A stretch of 12,951 bases of DNA, taken from Deltaproteobacteria bacterium RBG_13_61_14. Its GTDB lineage: Bacteria > RBG-13-61-14. Below the pieces are notes generated by a model that was not told the origin of the DNA, ran no database searches, and saw only the letters and a list, made by a program, of their open reading frames with translations. The position numbers were made by a program, and so were the translations under genes. The stretch lies in NCBI GenBank assembly GCA_001797815.1, contig MGQK01000071.1, forward strand, positions 20,266 to 33,216. Reading direction: 5' to 3'. Positions 7,015 to 12,540 of the stretch are shown piece after piece (within the stretch, counting starts at the first letter, position 1; the number at the start of each line of letters is the position of its first letter).

Positions 7015-8064
7015 TCACCGGAATTCGCATCCGTAGGGATTTTCGCTGGAATAATCCTTGTGCAACAGGCCGACCGGGATCAGAGCAGGATAAAGGTAGA
7101 GTCCAATGCTTTCCACGTAGTCGGCCCCCTGCTTGGTGCAACGGCCCAACCGCTGGATATCACCAATGCACAAGCTTTTCCCCTCCGGCCAGGCAATGCG
7201 ATCTTTGGCGGACCAGACCTCCCCTTCGCTGCCGGAAAGCGCCTGGGCCAAATCGCCGAAGCCCCCTTCGCCCGGGCCGCAAAGGATGGCCACCTGGTCC
7301 AGGGTCTTCTGGTCCAGCATCTCGTGGAAGAAGACCAGCCGGCCCTGCTGGCCGCAGGTAGGGGAAGAAGTCTGCTTGCTTAAAGTTGCCCCGGGCAAGC
7401 GCAAGGTCACCCGCGAATAGAGCACGCCCTCGGCGCTGAGCCAGCGGTCTTCCACCTGAAACCGGGCAGCCACCAGGCCAGGATCCCAGGAGAAAAGGAT
7501 GACCGACCGCGAGGCATTCTGCAGGTGATAGTCCTGGTTTTGCTCGTAGTCCCGGCGCAAAGAAGCGGTCTGATTGTCCATGGTGCGAACGATGTCCATG
7601 CGGCCGCGCAGGTCGGCGAGCAGAACCTGCACCCAGGCGTTCGGGCCCCAGGCCGTGCTCGCGCCTACCCCTTCAAAGAACAGTTCCTCGCCGGAATTTT
7701 GGAAGCGGGCGCCCCCGTCCACCCAGGCTGGGGCCGGCTGCTCCTTGCCGGGCTTGAGCCGGAGCTCTTTCTCCTGGCCGGGCTTGCACACCCAGGGTTC
7801 CTGGGTGCTCGCCCGCTCCTCGAAAAGGACGGTCAGCCGGTGCGGGCCCGGCACCGCCTCGAACTCGTCCGGGATCGGACCGGCCCGCTTCTCATCCAGG
7901 AAATAAATGCCTTTGGGCTCGCTCTTGCCGGCAACGACCAGCTTTAACCGGCAGTTATCGGTCTCGGGTGGAGAAGCCGCCCAGGCGGGGTTTTCTCCGA
8001 CCCGGGTGCACCAGAGCCAGGTCACCGCGGCTAAGAAGAGGATTGACTTCCAGTGTCCGGGCAT
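7015..8064 (-). CDS. Exported protein with PEGA-like and LPP20-like domains
   Basis: 349 residues from the ATG at 8064. The nearest purine run (GGGAG) is only 1 nt away, so the ribosome site is poor, but an in-frame stop 27 nt upstream leaves no earlier start. Signal sequence about 7-29, cleavage after AWA. Residues about 39-105 look PEGA-like (a short beta domain with VPGPHRLTVLFEE and LRLKPG). Residues about 110-225 carry an LPP20-type core: PAWVDGGARFQNSGEELFFEGVGAS, matching PAWITRGAGAF...LAFYGVGIA in the lipoprotein next upstream and PDWVTGG...YMVGIGRA in the 4559-5752 gene. The C-terminal third is not recognised. The mature protein has seven cysteines (39, 93, 237, 262, 299, 309, 346), suggesting disulfides. 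It lies 13 nt before the fecR-like gene. The LPP20 call is moderate, the PEGA call tentative. Confidence 0.75.
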   Translation of the reverse strand: MPGHWKSILFLAAVTWLWCTRVGENPAWAASPPETDNCRLKLVVAGKSEPKGIYFLDEKRAGPIPDEFEAVPGPHRLTVLFEERASTQEPWVCKPGQEKELRLKPGKEQPAPAWVDGGARFQNSGEELFFEGVGASTAWGPNAWVQVLLADLRGRMDIVRTMDNQTASLRRDYEQNQDYHLQNASRSVILFSWDPGLVAARFQVEDRWLSAEGVLYSRVTLRLPGATLSKQTSSPTCGQQGRLVFFHEMLDQKTLDQVAILCGPGEGGFGDLAQALSGSEGEVWSAKDRIAWPEGKSLCIGDIQRLGRCTKQGADYVESIGLYLYPALIPVGLLHKDYSSENPYGCEFR

Positions 8065-8082
8065 TCTCCCAGTTCCGAGGAG

Positions 8083-8110
8083 CCAGGGTCAGGGATCAGG
8101 GTTTAGCCCT
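8083..8110. repeat. Heptamer repeat cagggNt upstream of the LPP20/PEGA gene
   Basis: Four consecutive 7-bp blocks read ccagggt, cagggat, cagggtt, tagccct; the first three share cagggNt. It begins 19 nt upstream of the start codon at 8064, in the 175-nt spacer. Confidence 0.55.
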
Positions 8111-8111
8111 C

Positions 8112-8136
8112 GTTGCCACCAATAGAGGCGGGCAAC
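8112..8136. repeat. Short inverted repeat in the 8065-8239 spacer
   Basis: gttgcc (8112-8117) and ggcaac (8131-8136) are perfect 6-bp complements with a 13-nt loop. No T-tract follows on either strand, so it is not a terminator; significance is uncertain. Confidence 0.4.
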
Positions 8137-8176
8137 CCCCGCGCTTCTTGGGATACCGTCAAGCCTGGGTAAGGCC

Positions 8177-8200
8177 AGGGCACGGGATGCCGCGCCCTAC
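8177..8200. repeat. REP-like palindrome, family of 9049-9076
   Basis: An imperfect palindrome around gggcacgg and ccgcgccc. On the - strand it begins with GTAG immediately before the hairpin. It is close in sequence to the palindrome at 9049-9076 and lies between the lipoprotein gene and the PEGA/LPP20 gene. Confidence 0.7.
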
Positions 8201-8229
8201 CCGAAGGGCTCCTCTCAGTTCCTGCCCGT

Positions 8230-8243
8230 CGGTCAGCGGTCAG
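8230..8243. repeat. Two heptamers cggtcag overlapping a stop codon
   Basis: cggtcag occurs twice in tandem (8230-8236, 8237-8243). The stop codon of the LPP20 lipoprotein (8240-8242) lies in the second copy, so the repeat has run into the end of the gene. Confidence 0.5.
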
Positions 8244-8845
8244 TTCCCGCTCTCCCGGCGCTTTTGCAACTGAACATCCAGCTCTTTCATGGCATCGTCG
8301 GCGTTCATCTTGATCTCGGCCGAGCGCTTCTTCATTTCCCGCTTCATGCCGTTGGCCACATCGTCAAAGCTGAGCATGGCCAGGGAGTAAAGGGTGCCGT
8401 CCGGCCCGCGCCAGTGGTTGATGATCTGGGAACCCACCAGCGTGGTTTCGGTGATGCTCTTGGTGATGCTGGAGACAAATTGCTCTTCTTCCGAGCTGGA
8501 CATGTCCGAGGCCACGGCCGAGGCCATGTAGTCCTTCATGAAGTTGGCCACATAGGTGTCGAGCGCCCGCGCCAGGTCGGTCCGCGCCCGGGTGTCCGCA
8601 GTCTGCATTTCCAGGGCCCGGTTGGCGATCCCCTGGGCGATGCCCACCCCGTAAAAGGCCAAGCCGCCCGTGTCTTCCTTGAACGCGCCCGCGCCCCGGG
8701 TGATCCAGGCCGGCTCGTTGGCCGCGCCGGATACGCTGGTCTGCTTGGTGACCTCCGGCTCCTTCTTGCCCCCGCCGCAGGCGGCCAGGGCCACGACCAG
8801 CCCCAAAGCCAAGAGCAACGCCACAATCTTCTTCATCCCTTTCAT
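8240..8845 (-). CDS. LPP20-family outer-membrane lipoprotein (FlgP-like fold)
   Basis: 201 residues. The ATG at 8845 follows AAGGAGG by 5 nt; a second ATG nine bases inside is too far from it. A basic start and hydrophobic stretch lead to the lipobox LAAC, giving lipidated Cys23 and an N-terminus CGGGKK, without Asp at +2, which favours the outer membrane. After a short linker comes the LPP20 domain (about 45-165): PAWITRGAGAF, LAFYGVGIAQG, the helix EMQTADTRARTDLARALDTYVANFM, and the closing strand GTLYSLAMLSFDDV. A charged helix ends the protein. It is close to the minimal FlgP/LPP20 architecture and is the founder-like copy among the LPP20 proteins here. It is the first gene after a strong promoter and a leader of about 140 nt. 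The family call is firm; the partner ring is inferred. Confidence 0.92.
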   Translation of the reverse strand: MKGMKKIVALLLALGLVVALAACGGGKKEPEVTKQTSVSGAANEPAWITRGAGAFKEDTGGLAFYGVGIAQGIANRALEMQTADTRARTDLARALDTYVANFMKDYMASAVASDMSSSEEEQFVSSITKSITETTLVGSQIINHWRGPDGTLYSLAMLSFDDVANGMKREMKKRSAEIKMNADDAMKELDVQLQKRRESGN

Positions 8846-8850
8846 TTTGT

Positions 8851-8857
8851 CCTCCTT
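8851..8857 (-). promoter_or_regulatory. Strong ribosome binding site of the LPP20 lipoprotein
   Basis: AAGGAGG on the - strand, 5 nt before the ATG at 8845. It selects this start over the ATG at 8836. Confidence 0.8.
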
Positions 8858-8994
8858 CTTTCCTTACCGGTTGAGTATTTTCAAGCCAGATCCGACCTTT
8901 CCTGTGTCAGTCGTTAAAAGGGAGTGTGCTTGAACTGATGCCCACGCCCGTGAACCCCTTACATTAGATGAAAAAAGCCATGCTTGCAATGCAC

Positions 8995-9023
8995 TTTATA
9001 GAATATTTCCTTCCCGGTGTCAA
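8995..9023 (-). promoter_or_regulatory. Near-consensus sigma70 promoter of the LPP20 lipoprotein unit
   Basis: On the - strand TTGACA (9023-9018) is followed after exactly 17 nt by TATAAA (9000-8995). This is the best promoter in the window. Transcription would begin near 8988, giving a leader of about 140 nt before the ATG at 8845, and would drive the five following genes down to the terminator at 2510 plus the lipoprotein itself. Confidence 0.82.
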
Positions 9024-9048
9024 CCTTGTCCCGATTCCCTCGGTTCCT

Positions 9049-9076
9049 GTAAGGGCACGGCATGCCGTGCCCCTAC
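9049..9076. repeat. 28-bp REP-like palindrome with GTAG foot
   Basis: The two halves (9049-9062 and 9063-9076) are inverted complements with one mismatched pair, centred on gcatgc. On the - strand it opens with GTAG directly before the stem GGGGCACGGCA. It lies 25 bp upstream of the -35 of the lipoprotein promoter and downstream of the TlpA-fusion stop. Confidence 0.8.
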
Positions 9077-9124
9077 AACCGGAGATTAGAGTCAATCTTG
9101 CCAGGAGGCGGCAAAAGACCCTGG

Positions 9125-9925
9125 TCAAGGCAACTTCTGGATCTTGGCCGCGAGATCGGCGATCAGCGGGCCGTAATCTTCGCCGCTCACCGATTGGGAG
9201 AACTCATCCATCTGGAGCTTGGAGCGGGTCTGAAAGATCCGGACCGAAACCCCGGTCACCGGCCCGATCCGGGAAACCGATCCCTCCACCGTGTAGGCCG
9301 AGGCCGCGCCGGCCGCGGCCACCTCCATGCCCCGGCCCTGCAGACCCGCGGCAATCGCCCGTTGGAGCTTTTTCCCCAGGCCCGCCTGCTTGGCCGCGGC
9401 CGTGGCCTCCGTGAAAACCCCGACCGTGATCGCAGTGGACCTTTGCTGGGCACTCAAGCGCTGGACCCCGGCCTGAACCATCGCCTCCACTTCTTGCTGC
9501 TGAAAGCCATACCACTTGCCGATGATCTTGCCATTCTCGTCTATCAGCGCCCCAAGGGGCAGCGAAGTCACCCGGTAGCGCCGCGCCACCATGCCGGTTG
9601 CATCCACCAGCACCGGAAACCGCGCGCCCATGTCCGCCGCCACCGCCTTGAGCTTGGCCGGGTTCTTTTCCTGGTAGCCGACGCCCAGCACCTGCAGGTA
9701 GTCCGGATACCTGGCCGCGAGCTGGCTCAGGAAGGGGATCTCTTTCTTGCAGGGCACGCAACCCTCCTTGAAAAAGGTGAGGAACACCAGCTTGCCCTGG
9801 TATTGGGCCAGGGAATAGGTCTGGCCGTCCACCGACTTCAGCGTCAGCGGCGGAGCCGGCTCCGGCCCCGCGGCCAGCACCATTAAACTCAACCCCGCCA
9901 GAATGACCATCGCGATCCTTTTCAT
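9125..9925 (-). CDS. TlpA-like thioredoxin fused to a CsgG/LpoB-like domain
   Basis: 266 residues; the ATG at 9925 follows a G-rich AGAGGGG stretch by a few nt. Signal sequence 1-19 (LAAG), no lipobox Cys. Residues about 25-155 are a TlpA/AhpC-type thioredoxin fold: LKSVDGQTYSLAQYQGKLVFL, active site CVPC at 56-59, VDATGMVARRYRVTSLPLGALID with the cis-Pro at about 123, and NGKIIGKWYG. CVPC is typical of periplasmic TlpA/ResA thiol reductases. Residues about 163-266 form a second domain with STAITVGVF, AGLGKKLQRAIAAGLQGRGMEV and YTVEGSVSRIGPV...VSVRIFQT. This arrangement of strand, helix, then a 'TVEGSVS' strand recalls the CsgG/LpoB/TolB-N fold. I have not met this fusion as a named family. 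Neighbours rich in cysteine are plausible substrates. Confidence 0.85.
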   Translation of the reverse strand: MKRIAMVILAGLSLMVLAAGPEPAPPLTLKSVDGQTYSLAQYQGKLVFLTFFKEGCVPCKKEIPFLSQLAARYPDYLQVLGVGYQEKNPAKLKAVAADMGARFPVLVDATGMVARRYRVTSLPLGALIDENGKIIGKWYGFQQQEVEAMVQAGVQRLSAQQRSTAITVGVFTEATAAAKQAGLGKKLQRAIAAGLQGRGMEVAAAGAASAYTVEGSVSRIGPVTGVSVRIFQTRSKLQMDEFSQSVSGEDYGPLIADLAAKIQKLP

Positions 9926-9950
9926 CGAATCCCCTCTCTTCGTCGGGAAG

Positions 9951-9968
9951 GCGGCGGCTTGCCGCCGC
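9951..9968. repeat. Palindrome in the leader of the TlpA-fusion gene
   Basis: Perfect 8-bp arms gcggcggc (9951-9958) and gccgccgc (9961-9968) with a 2-nt centre. On the - strand no T-tract follows, so it is not a standard terminator. It would fold in the 5' leader, 25 nt before the start codon, next to an AT-rich stretch. Confidence 0.6.
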
Positions 9969-9976
9969 TCTCAACT

Positions 9977-10006
9977 TTTATGCAATTATGTAAAGTTTAA
10001 AGTAAA
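9977..10006 (-). promoter_or_regulatory. Possible weak promoter of the TlpA-fusion gene
   Basis: On the - strand TTTACT (10006-10001) and CATAAA (9982-9977) are 18 nt apart; each matches its consensus at 4 of 6 positions. The stretch is conspicuously AT-rich. Weak; it may instead be the remains of a repeat element beginning GGGGTCAGAAC. Confidence 0.3.
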
Positions 10007-10021
10007 GTTCTGACCCCATCC

Positions 10022-10918
10022 TTACTTACTTCTTGTTTTCTTCTTCGCTTTCTTGGTTTCCGGCGGTTGCATCTCTTCCGGTCTTTTGCAATTCTGTGCC
10101 CATTGCCTGCCTTGGGCTTCGGGCACCAAGATGGCGCTTATCCATCCCTGAGGCTCCGAGTTGATCCAAGTGGCTTCAATATAATACGTCTTTCCCGCCT
10201 CAACATTTAAATTCAGATTACCAAAAGTTTCGGGTCCAGGGTCTGCATCAGCTACCATACATTGATTCGGCAACATTTCCTGGATAGCGGCTTGGCCTTG
10301 ATCATCGGGCATTCTTAAAAAGATATAGATTCTCGCCTTGCCCAATGGAATTGGTCCCAAATCTGCCGGCAGGCTTCCTGCCCCTGCGGGAGCGGCCGGA
10401 GCCTGTTGCTGGGCCAGCGCGGGGAGCGGAACGTTATCCCCGCAATAATTCCGCACTTTGACCGCGGCCACAGCCACCAATTGGTCCAACTGATCTTCCG
10501 CGCAGGTGCATTCGTCCTTGGTGCTGAATTCCGTGGTGCTGGTCTGAATGTCAATCAACCGCAGCGACAGGATATACTTGGCCCCCAGCTTGACCAGGTC
10601 GCCGGTGACGATCTTCTGCGCTTGCACCAGTTTCCCGATCTCCACCTGGCAGACCGTGTCGTCGCAGGCGTCGGAGATGTTCATCGCCTGCCGCTCCATC
10701 ACCTCTTTCAGCATCGCTTCCTCAATCACCCGGAGCTTCGGGGAGGGAGTCAGCTCGGAACTGAGGAGCGCGCTCAAAGCCTGGGCCACGGCCTTGTCCA
10801 CCGCGCCCGCGGCCTTGATCGGATAAATTGCCACGCTGGTCTTCTTCGGCTCCTGGCTCAGGCTGCTGAAAGCCACCAGCCAGCCGGCCATCACCCCGAA
10901 TACCAGCTTTCGTGTCAT
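10022..10918 (-). CDS. Cys-rich CsgG/TolB-N-like exported protein
   Basis: 298 residues from the ATG at 10918; the frame stays open upstream to 10990, but that would start within a palindrome and hide the signal peptide. The ribosome site is weak (AAGAAG). Signal sequence 1-21. Residues about 26-160 carry the pattern of CsgG-like proteins: SVAIYPIKAAGAVDKAVAQALS, LRVIEEAMLKEVMERQAMN, CDDTVCQVEIGKLVQAQKIVTG, KLGAKYILSLRLIDIQT. A Pro/Ala linker (166-185) leads to a beta domain (about 193-265) with ARIYIFLRMPDDQG and VEAGKTYYIEATW, reminiscent of DUF2846. The tail is Lys-rich (KKAKKKTRSK). Seven mature cysteines (85, 90, 137, 139, 159, 220, 277) and a thioredoxin gene next in line suggest redox-handled folding. 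The C-terminal third is visibly AT-richer than its surroundings. Confidence 0.85.
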   Translation of the reverse strand: MTRKLVFGVMAGWLVAFSSLSQEPKKTSVAIYPIKAAGAVDKAVAQALSALLSSELTPSPKLRVIEEAMLKEVMERQAMNISDACDDTVCQVEIGKLVQAQKIVTGDLVKLGAKYILSLRLIDIQTSTTEFSTKDECTCAEDQLDQLVAVAAVKVRNYCGDNVPLPALAQQQAPAAPAGAGSLPADLGPIPLGKARIYIFLRMPDDQGQAAIQEMLPNQCMVADADPGPETFGNLNLNVEAGKTYYIEATWINSEPQGWISAILVPEAQGRQWAQNCKRPEEMQPPETKKAKKKTRSK

Positions 10919-10935
10919 TGTTTCTTCTTTCGCTT

Positions 10936-10958
10936 CCGCGACCGAAGCGCCCTCGCGG
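10936..10958. repeat. Inverted repeat in the leader of the CsgG-like gene
   Basis: ccgcga (10936-10941) and tcgcgg (10953-10958) form a perfect 6-bp stem with an 11-nt loop, 18 nt upstream of the ATG at 10918. It could shape the leader; no other signal is seen. Confidence 0.4.
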
Positions 10959-10974
10959 CTACCTTGCTTTCGGG

Positions 10975-10996
10975 GCGCGGGTGCCCTCACCCGCGC
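10975..10996. repeat. Palindrome with the same arms as in grpE
   Basis: gcgcgggtg (10975-10983), loop ccct, cacccgcgc (10988-10996). The two 9-bp arms are identical to those inside grpE at 423-444; only the loops differ. It lies in the spacer between the transglutaminase-like and CsgG-like genes. Confidence 0.75.
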
Positions 10997-11007
10997 AACC
11001 TTATTCT

Positions 11008-11063
11008 TTCACGTTCACGTTCACGAAATCAGTGTTCAGTGCACGGTGCACAGTGGACAGTGA
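11008..11063. repeat. Hexamer ttcacg and heptamer acagtgN tandem repeats
   Basis: ttcacg occurs three times in tandem (11008-11025). Four bases later five 7-bp units follow: tcagtgt, tcagtgc, acggtgc, acagtgg, acagtga (11029-11063). Confidence 0.75.
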
Positions 11064-11070
11064 AAATCCA

Positions 11071-11105
11071 GGCCTCATGCCTAATGTCTAATGCCTAATG
11101 CCTCT
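11071..11105. repeat. Heptamer repeat tgYctaa ending at a stop codon
   Basis: Units: ggcctca, tgcctaa, tgtctaa, tgcctaa, tgcctct. The last unit abuts the stop codon of the transglutaminase-like gene (11106-11108) exactly. Confidence 0.75.
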
Positions 11106-12497
11106 TCACCGCTTCAGCACCCAGTTCTTCTCCACCCTGGCCCCGGGCTTGATCTCGATTTTCGCCTCCGCCTTCTGATAACCTGGTCCCTCCACGCTCA
11201 AGCGCTGGGTCCCCGCCGAACACCCGATCACCTTGTAATTGCCGTCCTCGTCCGTGGGAAAGCCCTTGCCGCTCCCGCCTTGCCAGAGATAGACATAAAT
11301 TCCCGAAATCCCCTGGCCCGAGGCATCCGTCACCCGGCCGTAAATCACCCCGCCCGGCTCCAGGACAAAGTCGAGCTTCTTCGCCTCCGGCTGCTCAAAC
11401 GTCACGTTCTTCTTCGCCTCGGCAAACCCTTCCGCGCGCACGCTGATGAAATAGGTCCCGCGGTTCAAGCCTCCAACTCCAAAACGGCCCTTGCGGTCAA
11501 GGGGATAACCCTTGCCCTGGTCGCCCTCCCAGACGATCAAGCTCCCGCTCTTCACCGGCTTGCCCGCACCGTCCTTCGCCACCCCGTAAACCGCGCAAGT
11601 GGCTTGCGGCCCGGTGCGCAGGCTGAGCAGCGGCCGCTTCGGCTCCGGCAGGGCATCCACCACCCGGCTCTGGTCGTCCTCGCTGAAGATGGTCCAAGAG
11701 GTCCCTTCTTCCATGCGGATGTTGCCGTCCTCCCCGCTCACCGTGGTCTCATACCCGGGGTTGAGGTTCGTGCCCGCGATCTGGAAAAGCAAGTGGTGCG
11801 GGTCCACGAAGTTGAGCGAATGCAAAATGTCGGAAAAGACCCAGCCCTGGTCCGGGTAATACACCTCGATCCAGGCGTGGAACCCGCCGCTCTTGATGCT
11901 CACGCCCCAGTATTCCTTGTCAAAGCCCCACTGGCCGCCCGGGGGCAAAAAGCCGCGCGCGTAGCGGGCCGGGATCCCGGCGGCCCGGAGGATGGCCATC
12001 ATCAGCCGGGTCTGGCCGGCGCAGGAGCCGGCCCGGTTGCGATAGACCGAGAGCGCATCCTGCGGCGTGTTCACCTCGTAGCGGATGTTGTCCGCCATCC
12101 AGTCGGCCACGCGGGTGACCGCGTCGGTCTCGGTGGAAGCATAGCCGACCAGTTCCCGGGCCTGTCGCTGGATCTCCGGCCGGGACGATTGGACCTCGGC
12201 TTCGGGTTTCAGAAAGACCTGGAATTGCTCCGGAACCTGGTAGTCGGCCAGCGGATAGCCAGCTTGCGAGCGGAAAGGCTCCAGGGTGATGATGATCTCC
12301 ACCCGCGCGGTCCAGGGCTTGGTCTCGATCACTTTCTGGCTGAAGTTCGCGTTCTGATAGTCCGGAATCTTCTTGATCCCGGAAGGATTGATGATATCCA
12401 GCACTACTCGATGCTTCCCTTCCAGGATCATGGTCTCCGGCAACGCGAGGCCAGGCAAAAGCAAGGCGAGCAAAAGGAATGAACGAAACAGGCGCAT
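11106..12497 (-). CDS. Secreted transglutaminase-like protein with two carboxypeptidase-regulatory-like repeats
   Basis: 463 residues from the ATG at 12497, preceded by GGAGG with 6-nt spacing; the ATG two codons upstream sits on that site and the frame further up is not signal-like. Signal sequence 1-20. Residues about 60-235 form a transglutaminase/papain-like core: AVTRVADWMADNIRYE, RNRAGSCAGQTRLMMAILRAAGIPARYARGF with Cys159, GFHAWIEVYY with His207, and WVFSDI with Asp223, so the full Cys-His-Asp triad is present. Residues about 302-380 and 384-463 are two related beta-sandwich repeats of the carboxypeptidase-regulatory type: VYGVAKDGAGKPV...GKGYPLDRKGRFGVGGL and IYGRVTDASGQGI...GKGFPTDEDGNYKVIGC. 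Such enzymes cleave or cross-link peptides outside the cytoplasm. The gene follows the truncated LPP20-like gene after 43 nt. Substrate unknown. Confidence 0.93.
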   Translation of the reverse strand: MRLFRSFLLLALLLPGLALPETMILEGKHRVVLDIINPSGIKKIPDYQNANFSQKVIETKPWTARVEIIITLEPFRSQAGYPLADYQVPEQFQVFLKPEAEVQSSRPEIQRQARELVGYASTETDAVTRVADWMADNIRYEVNTPQDALSVYRNRAGSCAGQTRLMMAILRAAGIPARYARGFLPPGGQWGFDKEYWGVSIKSGGFHAWIEVYYPDQGWVFSDILHSLNFVDPHHLLFQIAGTNLNPGYETTVSGEDGNIRMEEGTSWTIFSEDDQSRVVDALPEPKRPLLSLRTGPQATCAVYGVAKDGAGKPVKSGSLIVWEGDQGKGYPLDRKGRFGVGGLNRGTYFISVRAEGFAEAKKNVTFEQPEAKKLDFVLEPGGVIYGRVTDASGQGISGIYVYLWQGGSGKGFPTDEDGNYKVIGCSAGTQRLSVEGPGYQKAEAKIEIKPGARVEKNWVLKR

Positions 12498-12503
12498 CTC
12501 CAT

Positions 12504-12508
12504 CCTCC
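12504..12508 (-). promoter_or_regulatory. Ribosome binding site deciding the transglutaminase start
   Basis: GGAGG on the - strand, 6 nt before the ATG at 12497. The in-frame ATG at 12503 directly abuts it and so cannot use it. Confidence 0.75.
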
Positions 12509-12517
12509 AGTTTGTAG

Positions 12518-12540
12518 CCCGCCCCTCGAAGAGGGGTGGG
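12518..12540. repeat. REP-like palindrome with GTAG foot between two genes
   Basis: cccgcccctc (12518-12527) and gaggggtggg (12531-12540) pair over 10 positions with one mismatch around loop gaa. On the + strand GTAG (12515-12518) stands at the foot of the hairpin. It abuts the stop codon of the LPP20-like gene (12541-12543) and lies just upstream of the transglutaminase ribosome site. Confidence 0.75.

Noticed and set aside
5349-7361. Long + strand open frame of 670 codons across three genes
   Set aside because: It is antisense to the LPP20/CsgG fusion, the fecR-like gene and the end of the PEGA/LPP20 gene, has no family features, and arises from the high GC third positions of the real genes.
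9951-9968. Palindrome as an intrinsic terminator of the CsgG-like gene
   Set aside because: No T-tract follows the stem on the - strand; it is placed in the leader of the next gene.
10919-10990. Longer start for the CsgG-like gene at 10990
   Set aside because: It would start within the palindrome and put 24 charged residues before a good signal peptide.
10975-11105. Repeat-rich spacer as a CRISPR array
   Set aside because: The repeats are 6-7 bp without unique spacers and the palindrome is single, so there is no repeat-spacer structure.
11091-12482. Long + strand open frame opposite the transglutaminase gene
   Set aside because: Its composition (runs of His, Arg, Leu, Gly) is that of an antisense shadow; the opposite strand has a signal peptide, catalytic triad and ribosome site.
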